This document shows, one piece after another, positions 57,315 through 64,000 of a stretch of 64,000 bases of DNA. The DNA is from Rhizobium mesoamericanum STM3625 (GTDB lineage Bacteria; Pseudomonadota; Alphaproteobacteria; Rhizobiales; Rhizobiaceae), in the NCBI RefSeq assembly GCF_000312665.1, contig NZ_HF536778.1:271590-335589 (forward strand), read 5' to 3'. Under the pieces are notes generated by a model. That model searched no databases. It was given only the letters and a program-made list of their open reading frames with translations, and had not been told where the DNA came from. The translations under genes were made by a program, and so were the position numbers. Position 1 is the stretch's first letter. Each line of letters starts with the position of its first letter.

Positions 57315-58979
57315 TCACCGCTGGCTACTTTGCCAATCAGGGTTCACCCAATACGGTTCGTTAGACGGGCTAAGTTGCGGTCGGCCGAGACAGAAATCCG
57401 CTGCTCGGTCACCGATCATGATCGCGGTCGCGTTCAGGTTGGACGTCACGATCACCGGCATCACAGAACTATCTGCGACTCGCAGCCCCTCGATTCCATG
57501 CACTTTGAGCTCGGGGCTCACCACCGCGTTGGGGTCGTCCGCTCGTCCCATACTGCATGTGCTGGAGATGTGGTAAGCGGTGGTGGCGCGATGCCGGATC
57601 CACTGGTCCAGCGCTTCCTTACTCTGTACGTCTCTTCCTGGTTCGATTTCGGCGCCTCGGAATTCGTCAAACGGGGGCGAAGCTATTAACTCGCGAACCA
57701 ACCCGATCCCCTCGCGAAACGTTTCCATGTCACGATCGTCCGAAAGATAGTTGAAATGCAGGACGGGCTTGTCCGAAGGATCAGCGGTGCGGAGGCTTAT
57801 ACTCCCACGGGCATGGGACGTCTCCAAGGTACAGTGCACCTGAAACGCCTCCTCCGGATAGGGCTTGTAGTTCGAGTGCGAAATGCTGAGCGGAAAAAAC
57901 TCAAATTTCAAATTTGGCTTCGAGATGCCGGGGCGGCTGCGGACATATGCGCTGACCTCAAATTGGTTGCTTGCGGCTACGCCCCGTTTGAATAGAAACC
58001 AATTTATCCCAACAAATGCCTTCCGAGGCCATTCCGCGCTCCGCCTTAGACTGATAGGCTGCTTGCATCGGTACTGGATTGGCAGATCGAGATGATCTTG
58101 AAGGTTCGCTCCCACCGCACTTCTATCGTGAACCACAGGAATACCATTCTTGCGGAGTTGCTCTGCAGGGCCGACGCCGGAGAGAAGCAAAATATGAGGC
58201 GACCCGACACCCCCTGCGCAAAGAATGACTTCGCGGCGAACGCGAAAGTCTCTCGGCCCGTTTCTAGTGCAGCATCTGACGCCGACCGCCCGCCTTCCCT
58301 CGAAGAAAACCCTTTCAACGGGATTGCCAGAATTGATCGTCAGATTCGGCCGGCTTCTCACAGCTGCGCTTAGGAATGCGGCTGCGGAACTGTTTCGCCG
58401 ACCGTTGACGATCGTCTGCTCGGCCACGGCAAAGCCCTCATGCTGAGGTCCATTGGAGTCGTCTGACAATGGATATCCGAGAGCTTTGCCGGCATCTAGA
58501 AACGCTTGGTTCAATGGGTTTGAGGGCTTGGGGCGAGTTACTTCCAGCGGTCCACTTCTTCCTCTATAGCGGTCGTCGCCGGCTTTGGCGGTTTCCATTC
58601 GCATGAAATATGGAAGCACATCGGCATAGCCCCAACCCGTGCATCCGTTCTCATCGCGCCAACTGTCGTAATCTTGAGGATTTCCCCTCGTGTAGACCAT
58701 TCCGTTGATCGCGGAGGAGCCGCCCAAGACACGTCCTCTGGGGTGTGTTATTCTCCGGCCCTCAAGGCCTGCTTCTGCTTCTGACTGGAAGTTCCAATTA
58801 TACGTAGTGGCGTTCAGGAGGCCGTCGACTGCAAGCGGCATGCGGATCTGCCACGGGTTCGCGTCCGGACCTGCTTCAACCAGCAGGACGTCCACGGAGG
58901 CGACCTCACTCAATCTAGAAGCTAACGCGCATCCGGCCGAGCCACCGCCTACAACGATAAAATCGTATTCCTGCTGCAT
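57315..58979 (-). CDS. GMC-family flavin alcohol/choline dehydrogenase
   Basis: A 554 aa glucose-methanol-choline oxidoreductase. FAD site: FIVVGGGSAGCALASRLSEV; signature 1: GRVLGGSSAINGMVYTRGNP; signature 2 region: LCAGGVGSPHILLLSGVGPA; catalytic His region: AYHISSTCSMGRADDP; and SNLNATAIMIGDRAADF near the end. It resembles BetA-like choline or alcohol dehydrogenases. With an aldehyde dehydrogenase in the same block it can oxidise an alcohol to an acid. Start at 58979 by conservation. Confidence 0.92.
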   Translation of the reverse strand: MQQEYDFIVVGGGSAGCALASRLSEVASVDVLLVEAGPDANPWQIRMPLAVDGLLNATTYNWNFQSEAEAGLEGRRITHPRGRVLGGSSAINGMVYTRGNPQDYDSWRDENGCTGWGYADVLPYFMRMETAKAGDDRYRGRSGPLEVTRPKPSNPLNQAFLDAGKALGYPLSDDSNGPQHEGFAVAEQTIVNGRRNSSAAAFLSAAVRSRPNLTINSGNPVERVFFEGRRAVGVRCCTRNGPRDFRVRREVILCAGGVGSPHILLLSGVGPAEQLRKNGIPVVHDRSAVGANLQDHLDLPIQYRCKQPISLRRSAEWPRKAFVGINWFLFKRGVAASNQFEVSAYVRSRPGISKPNLKFEFFPLSISHSNYKPYPEEAFQVHCTLETSHARGSISLRTADPSDKPVLHFNYLSDDRDMETFREGIGLVRELIASPPFDEFRGAEIEPGRDVQSKEALDQWIRHRATTAYHISSTCSMGRADDPNAVVSPELKVHGIEGLRVADSSVMPVIVTSNLNATAIMIGDRAADFCLGRPQLSPSNEPYWVNPDWQSSQR

Positions 58980-59297
58980 AGGTTTTCGCTCCAGATACCC
59001 CGGCCGAATCACGATTACAAGCCGCGCAAACTAAACGGTATGTAATTAGACCAAGTAGTATATCGAGCATCGGCGAGCGTCAAGATAGTCTGGTGTGGTT
59101 GGCAAGCTTTTGCCAAGACGGGCAAAGATGACCGAGCAGACTGTCCTGCCCTGCTCGGTCTCTGGGGGAACCCTTCAGTCCGGATCCTAAACAGCGGTGA
59201 TCTGATAATCCGTGTTCTTAGGGTCCTTGGAGTGGAAGTGGGCCTGGACCACGTCCAGACGATCAAGGCCGCTCAGCGATGACCGTTTAACAGCTCT
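58980..59297. other. Gap with a possible gene tail
   Basis: On the minus strand, in frame after the aminotransferase stop, 59297-59187 reads RAVKRSSLSGLDRLDVVQAH then FHSKDPKNTDYQITAV and a stop. It could be the end of a degraded gene, but no start or family is visible. The rest is AT-rich near 59035-59065 and may be the promoter of the GMC gene; a half-site AGTAT is at 59057-59061. Confidence 0.3.
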
Positions 59298-60473
59298 TTA
59301 CCCAGCATAAGACTGCGACGCGCTCCGTAGCACGTCGAAAACCGACGAGAGTTCGTCGTCATTGCTGTAGCAGTGAGGAGAAAAGCGGATTGCATCGTTT
59401 CTTACGCTGCACTTTATGCCGGCGGAATTTAAGCGCTCGAACAAGACACTCGTCGGGATAGCCGAATTCCTGACCAAAATGATGCCAGATTGGGATTGGG
59501 GCGGCCAATCGCTCATGACGTTGTATCCTGCACGTTTCGCCTGCGTCCGGATCTTGTTTCCGAGTTCCATGACGTAGTCCTCGATCTGCTTCATGCCGAT
59601 GGAGTCGATCTCTTCAAGTCGACGGGCAAGACCGAAAACACCGGGACCATTTTCGGTGCCAGGCTCAAATCTCCTAGCGTCCGGAAGAAAATCGAGCACG
59701 CGATGGAACGAAAACGCGTCGTTCACGCTCAGCCAACCCACTATGCTTGGCCGGATGCGAGCGAATGCCTTCTCGGAGAAGGCGATGAAGCCGATTCCAA
59801 CTGGGCCGAGCATCCATTTATGTGCGCTCACAGCGAGCACGTCGACCCCGTCCGCCGCCATATCGATGTTAAGCACTCCAACTGATTGCGTACCGTCCAC
59901 CACCAAAAGCGCGTCGAATTCGCTGCAGATCTGCGAAAACGCCGCAAGATCGACACGGAACCCGCTGTAGAATTGGACATGACTCACCGCCACCAGCTTT
60001 GTCCTAACGTCAACGAGCGGGCGAAGGTCATCAGGAGCCAGCGCTCCATCACGCGCTTTCATCTTACGAACTTCGACGCCGTGTCGGGAAAGCGATTCCC
60101 AGATTAGGTAGTTCGATGGAAACTCTAGTTCCGGCACAACGATGTTGTCACCAGCGTTCCAGTCAATACCCAATGCGACGAGCGATAGACCATGCGAAGT
60201 GTTTTGAATGTAGGCAACCCGGTCGGCAGTTGAGCCTACGAGCTTTGCTGCGAGGCGACGGCCCTCATCTCGTGTCGGCCCGCTTGCGACCGTAATCCCG
60301 GACGTATCCAGGGTATGGAGCGCCGCCTGCCGAGCAATAGCATCCCTCACGCCGATCGAGATAGGGGACACGGCCGCATTGTTCCAGTAAATGCATTTTT
60401 CAACAATCGGATACTGCGCGCGGATATTAGCGAGCTCAGACTTGTCGAGCTTTATGTAAGCATCAGCGTTCAT
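59298..60473 (-). CDS. Class V aminotransferase (isopenicillin-epimerase/cysteine-desulfurase fold)
   Basis: A 391 aa PLP enzyme of the class V group. The N-terminal YWNNAAVSPISIGVRDAI, the cofactor Asp in ALLVVDGTQSVGVLNIDM and the PLP Lys in VLAVSAHKWMLGPVGIGFIA are intact. The C-terminus RFSPHCYSNDDELSSVFDVL matches isopenicillin-N-epimerase-like proteins. Start at 60473 follows a GAGGT. It lies 128 bp from the binding-protein gene upstream in the same direction. It may deaminate or lyse an amino compound imported by the nearby transporter. Confidence 0.88.
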   Translation of the reverse strand: MNADAYIKLDKSELANIRAQYPIVEKCIYWNNAAVSPISIGVRDAIARQAALHTLDTSGITVASGPTRDEGRRLAAKLVGSTADRVAYIQNTSHGLSLVALGIDWNAGDNIVVPELEFPSNYLIWESLSRHGVEVRKMKARDGALAPDDLRPLVDVRTKLVAVSHVQFYSGFRVDLAAFSQICSEFDALLVVDGTQSVGVLNIDMAADGVDVLAVSAHKWMLGPVGIGFIAFSEKAFARIRPSIVGWLSVNDAFSFHRVLDFLPDARRFEPGTENGPGVFGLARRLEEIDSIGMKQIEDYVMELGNKIRTQAKRAGYNVMSDWPPQSQSGIILVRNSAIPTSVLFERLNSAGIKCSVRNDAIRFSPHCYSNDDELSSVFDVLRSASQSYAG

Positions 60474-60601
60474 AGTGACCTCAGTCCAAAATGCACCCAG
60501 AATCTCCATAGGTTCTGTTGTCTCGTGAGCGCGGGCGCAGCAGACCATGCCGAAGCGTTGGGGACAGCGAGCGGACTCGTGAGAATCCGCTCGCCATCGT
60601 G

Positions 60602-61441
60602 TCATTCCGCAATCTCATTGACCGACGTGATGATACGGGACTTCTCGACCGCCGCGAGAGTCATGCCGTATTTATCAAGGATAGCCTTGTACTCTCCATT
60701 GGCGATTAGTTGCTGAAAGATGGCTTGCATCATTTCGGCGGTCGCCTTATCGCCCTTCTGGACGGCAACACCTAACGGCAGTATGTCGTAGACACCCGGG
60801 GCCACGACGAGCTTTCCCTTGCTTGTCTGCTCGTAGTACCCTGCTGCTGTGGAATCGTCGAAGCGGGCATCGACCCTACCGGTTAAGACCGCTTGGATCG
60901 TGTCTTTCTGCTCGGGAAAGATCAACTTTTCGATTTTCGGCAGATTGGATTTCGTGCAGCTCTCGCTGAGCTTGTCGGCCGTGAAATCGGCGGCCGAGCC
61001 TGTCTGGACTGCAACTCGCATGCCACAGAGGTCTTGAGCGCCGGAGATGCTATCCTTCTTGTCTGGAAGCACCATTGCCACGGTCCCGGACTGGAGAAAC
61101 GTGACGAAGTCGACCTGCCTCAAGCGATCTTCTTTAACAGTGAAGGTTGCCCAGGCGACTTTCACTCTTCCAGCTGCCAGTGAGGGAATTTGGGACGCAA
61201 ACGGTATCCGCTGAATATCGAGCTTGACCGAAATGAGCTTTGCAGCCGCATTCGCCAAATCTACGTCCAATCCTGCCGGCTGACCGTTAGGATCGACGAA
61301 CTCGAAGGGCGCGTAGTCCAGGCCGCTCGCTATGCTGAACGTGCCCGATGACTTGACGGAGTCGATCAGCGGAATCTCCGCTCCGACGGCGTTTTGCACA
61401 AGCGCTGCTGCGAAGAAAATTCCAAGATGCGCTGCCTTCAT
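60602..61441 (-). CDS. Amino-acid ABC transporter substrate-binding protein
   Basis: An SBP_bac_3 receptor of 279 aa with a signal peptide (MKAAHLGIFFAAALVQNAVG ending AE). Pattern: FSIASGLDYAPFEFVDPNGQ, AGLDVDLANAAAKLISVKLD and DLCGMRVAVQTGSAADFTAD. It is divergent from the LysR gene with 167 bp between. No permease is adjacent; the ATPase at the right edge (63219-63971) may belong to the same importer. Confidence 0.9.
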   Translation of the reverse strand: MKAAHLGIFFAAALVQNAVGAEIPLIDSVKSSGTFSIASGLDYAPFEFVDPNGQPAGLDVDLANAAAKLISVKLDIQRIPFASQIPSLAAGRVKVAWATFTVKEDRLRQVDFVTFLQSGTVAMVLPDKKDSISGAQDLCGMRVAVQTGSAADFTADKLSESCTKSNLPKIEKLIFPEQKDTIQAVLTGRVDARFDDSTAAGYYEQTSKGKLVVAPGVYDILPLGVAVQKGDKATAEMMQAIFQQLIANGEYKAILDKYGMTLAAVEKSRIITSVNEIAE

Positions 61442-61608
61442 GATGATCCCCTTTTATCTGATCGGTGGCGTTGGCACCATGAGGAGACCACATCGTATGA
61501 TGTGAATCGAATTGAAAATATGCATTGACAACATGAGCAAGATTCATTGCTAATTTGGGCGCCACCGTATAGCTGTCGACCTTTAATGCGTCTTTCCAGG
61601 GTTGCTGC

Positions 61609-62562
61609 ATGACCGAGTTCTCCCTCAACCATATCGATCTTAACCTACTGAGAACGTTTGATGTCCTTATGCGGGAACGGAGCGTAACGAGATCCGCCGA
61701 CCGGCTCGGACGGACGCAATCCGCTATAAGCCATGCACTTGGCAGACTTCGCGAAGTTTTTCAGGATGAGCTCTTCACTCGAGAGTCCGGGATTATGGAG
61801 CCCACCGCCCGGGCGAAGGAGTTGGCTGAGGTTATCTCCCGCTCTCTGCATGAAATCCGGATTGCTGTTGACCGGCATCTGAATTTCGACCCGTCGACCA
61901 CATCAAGGAATTTCCGCATAGGACTGTCCGACTATACCGCGATCACCTATCTGCCGGCATTGATCGAAACATTCTCGAAGCTCGCCCCGAAGGCATCCTT
62001 GAATGTTGTTCACGCCAGAGAACCGGATGCCCTCGGTTCATTGAAGAGCCGCGAAGTGGAGTGCGCGGTCCTTGGCAACGCCAGGCTCGATGCTGAGAAT
62101 TTCGAGGTTATGGAGCTTTCGCGGGATCCAATGGTGTGCGGCGGCTGGAAGGGAAATTCAGCCTTCACCAACATGACGTTGGATCGCTATCTCACGTCGC
62201 CACACCTTCAAATATCAGCGGACGGAATTGCGGCGGGGGTAGCGGACATCACATTGCAGCGGCTCGGTCTTAATAGGAAAGTCGTTGCAACCATACCTCA
62301 TTACCTGGTCGCTCCCTGGGTCATGAAAGGCACCAACCTGATTTCCGTATTTGGTGACGGTGTGCTGCTTGCCCTCACGGAAGAGAGTGAGACTGTAATC
62401 GTTCCTCCACCAATGGCCCTTCCCGATGTCACGATTTCGCTGATCTTCGACAAGGCAAATGAACTCGACCCCGGGCACCGATGGTTCCGCGACTTGATCA
62501 GAACCGTTTCCGAGAAGCAGAGGATGCTGAAACAGGGCGTGTACAAGCGTCTGGAGCTTTAA
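61609..62562 (+). CDS. LysR-family transcriptional regulator (NodD-like subgroup)
   Basis: A 317 aa LTTR. The winged helix-turn-helix reads LNLLRTFDVLMRERSVTRSA then DRLGRTQSAISHALGRLREV. The effector domain follows from about residue 95 (RNFRIGLSDYTAITYLPALI). The N-terminal style LRTFDVLMRERSVTRSA is shared with NodD/NahR-type regulators, but no nod genes are nearby. It is divergent from the binding-protein gene and most likely activates the binding-protein/aminotransferase operon. Confidence 0.92.
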   Translation: MTEFSLNHIDLNLLRTFDVLMRERSVTRSADRLGRTQSAISHALGRLREVFQDELFTRESGIMEPTARAKELAEVISRSLHEIRIAVDRHLNFDPSTTSRNFRIGLSDYTAITYLPALIETFSKLAPKASLNVVHAREPDALGSLKSREVECAVLGNARLDAENFEVMELSRDPMVCGGWKGNSAFTNMTLDRYLTSPHLQISADGIAAGVADITLQRLGLNRKVVATIPHYLVAPWVMKGTNLISVFGDGVLLALTEESETVIVPPPMALPDVTISLIFDKANELDPGHRWFRDLIRTVSEKQRMLKQGVYKRLEL

Positions 62563-62666
62563 CAGCCGGCGTGACGAAACCGCACATCGTTGCAGCTCGC
62601 CAACGCAAAGCCCCTATCAAGCGATCTTCGTGCGAGATCGGAGGTACCGTTTCATTAGGCAGCGAG

Positions 62667-63134
62667 TTAATGCAGTTCAAACAGCGCTTCGACCTCAACA
62701 GCGGCCTGCAATGGCAGGGAAGAAACGCCAATTGTGCTTCGCGTATGGCGCCCTTGCTCGGCAAAAATTTCAACAATGAGGTCGGAGGCACCGTTCATGA
62801 CGCGTGCGTGCTCTGAAAACGAAGGGGATGCCGAAATGAACCCGCCCAGTCGAACAACCCGCTTGATTTTATCCAGGCCCTGAAGTGCTTGCTTGGCTTG
62901 AGCCACGACATTTATTGCGGCCGCTCGCGCGGCAAGGATGCCACTTTCAACCGAAACATTATCCCCGAGTGAGCCTGTCGCCACAAGCTTCCCGTCCGGC
63001 GCCAAACACAGCTGCCCCGAGATATAAAGGAGTTTTCCGATCTGATGCGTCGCAACATAGCTCGCCACCGGTTTCGGCGGTTTGGGCAATTCAATACCCA
63101 GTTCGACGATGCGCTGTTCGAAAGACGAAGTCAT
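62667..63134 (-). CDS. RidA/YjgF-family protein with catalytic arginine
   Basis: A 155 aa RidA-family protein of the longer type. GKLLYISGQLCLAPDGKLVA and AQAKQALQGLDKIKRVVRLG are typical, and the active-site Arg is present in HTRSTIGVSSLPLQAAVEVE. It therefore could hydrolyse reactive enamines/imines released by the PLP and flavin enzymes nearby, unlike the Arg-less paralogue at 11970-12356. It lies between the LysR gene (convergent) and the ABC ATPase (same direction). Confidence 0.9.
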   Translation of the reverse strand: MTSSFEQRIVELGIELPKPPKPVASYVATHQIGKLLYISGQLCLAPDGKLVATGSLGDNVSVESGILAARAAAINVVAQAKQALQGLDKIKRVVRLGGFISASPSFSEHARVMNGASDLIVEIFAEQGRHTRSTIGVSSLPLQAAVEVEALFELH

Positions 63135-63218
63135 ATGTAGACCCTATGATGTGGACCGATTAACCGACTTAATTCCGGCAATTCCGATCGACGGTTCGGA
63201 CTAACCGGTTCACTGTCG

Positions 63219-63971
63219 TCAACGGACTCGTGCCAAAAATTCTCGTGTCCGTGGAGACTGAGGATTGGCAATCATTTCCCTCGGGTCGCCCGCCTCAACG
63301 ACGACACCGCCGTCCATGAAAATCAGTTGATCGCCCACCTCTCGCGCAAATCCGATTTCGTGCGTGACGACCACCATTGTAATGCCCTCACGCGCCAGGC
63401 CTTTCATCACCTCAAGCACCTCGCCCACCAGTTCTGGGTCAAGGGCGGATGTCGGCTCATCAAACAGCAAAACCTTTGGGTTCATCGCGAGCGCCCGGGC
63501 GATGGCGACCCGCTGTTGCTGGCCGCCCGACAACTGTCTTGGATACGCGTCCCGCTTATCGGCAAGGCCCACTCGCTTAAGCAGTTCGATCGCATTAAAC
63601 GTTGCCTGATCGACGGGCTCCAGCTTCACCCGTACAGGAGCCTCAATCAGATTTTCGAGCACAGTCATGTGAGGAAACAAGTTGAACTGTTGGAACACCA
63701 TCCCGATTTCGGCACGGCGCTTGCAAATCGTACTCGGCGTAAGTTCGTAGAGTCTATTTCCCTCAAGGCGGTAGCCAACAAAGTCTCCGTCGACAAGCAT
63801 CAAACCGCCGTTGATTTCTTCCAGGTGGTTGATGCACCGCAGGAATGTGCTCTTTCCGGATCCAGATGGGCCAATGATGCACGCAACCGTTCCCGCAGGT
63901 ACCGTCATGTCAACGCCCTTGAGGACCTCGAGATGGCCATAGGATTTACGGATGCCCTTGGCGTGGACCAT
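63219..63971 (-). CDS. Polar amino-acid ABC transporter ATPase at the right edge
   Basis: A 250 aa ATPase very similar in order and sequence to the one at 81-872. It has Walker [34 protein letters not shown], signature [15 protein letters not shown], Walker [18 protein letters not shown] and [14 protein letters not shown]. The frame is open upstream to the window edge (residues DRFGIAPTT precede [12 protein letters not shown]), so the true start may lie outside. Its permease is expected beyond the right edge. Confidence 0.9.
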   Translation of the reverse strand: MVHAKGIRKSYGHLEVLKGVDMTVPAGTVACIIGPSGSGKSTFLRCINHLEEINGGLMLVDGDFVGYRLEGNRLYELTPSTICKRRAEIGMVFQQFNLFPHMTVLENLIEAPVRVKLEPVDQATFNAIELLKRVGLADKRDAYPRQLSGGQQQRVAIARALAMNPKVLLFDEPTSALDPELVGEVLEVMKGLAREGITMVVVTHEIGFAREVGDQLIFMDGGVVVEAGDPREMIANPQSPRTREFLARVR

Positions 63972-64000
63972 TGTCGTTGGTGCGATTCCAAAGCGATCAT

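Overview
The window looks like an accessory replicon (plasmid or symbiotic/catabolic island) of a Rhizobiales bacterium of the Rhizobium/Sinorhizobium/Agrobacterium type. Reasons: many amino-acid and polyamine ABC transporters, an MctP-type monocarboxylate permease beside its own two-component system, a P1-family aminopeptidase, a MurR/RpiR regulator, and many decayed insertion sequences (IS6, IS630, IS110, a short IS21-like non-autonomous element). No rRNA, convincing tRNA, CRISPR array or replication origin was seen. Assignments come from reading motifs; no database search was run.

Left third (1-30000). Minus-strand operons carry a polar amino-acid ABC transporter, a chemoreceptor broken by an in-frame stop, an amidase, an acyl-CoA synthetase and a polysaccharide-deacetylase-fold amide hydrolase. 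They face plus-strand genes: Tat-exported carboxylesterase, citrate-synthase-like lyase, MaoC hydratase, ETF beta/alpha, a two-subunit HcnBC/OoxAB-like flavin dehydrogenase, a TetR regulator, a nitronate-monooxygenase-like protein, ETF-quinone oxidoreductase and a decaying gabT-gabD pair. A second minus operon holds another ETF pair, a DddL-like cupin with lost metal ligands, adenylate kinase and a thioesterase. Together they suggest uptake of an amide/ester-containing amino compound, hydrolysis, CoA activation, and flavin-dependent oxidation whose electrons go through ETF and ETF-QO to quinone. No acyl-CoA dehydrogenase is present. A palindrome, ATACT-N4-AGTAT, recurs in the intergenic regions and is the best candidate operator of this regulon; the TetR protein is the natural candidate ligand.

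Middle (30000-45740). A decayed ABC transporter/Lrp-type regulator locus keeps two clean operator palindromes. It is followed by an apparently intact mct locus (sensor, regulator, DUF3311 protein, permease) and then an IS graveyard. Two direct copies of one IS6-family element bracket a small isoprenoid operon: cis-prenyltransferase, a small unknown ORF, and a class I terpene synthase. To the right lie an RpiR regulator, a DmpA-type peptidase with a likely frameshift, and a truncated IS110.

Right third (45830-64000). A second oxidative catabolic block: a PotABCD-type ABC transporter, aldehyde dehydrogenase, BisC/TorA-like molybdoenzyme, FAD-linked 2-hydroxyacid dehydrogenase, medium-chain dehydrogenase, GMC oxidoreductase, class V aminotransferase, an amino-acid binding protein divergent from a LysR regulator, a RidA protein, and an ABC ATPase at the right edge.
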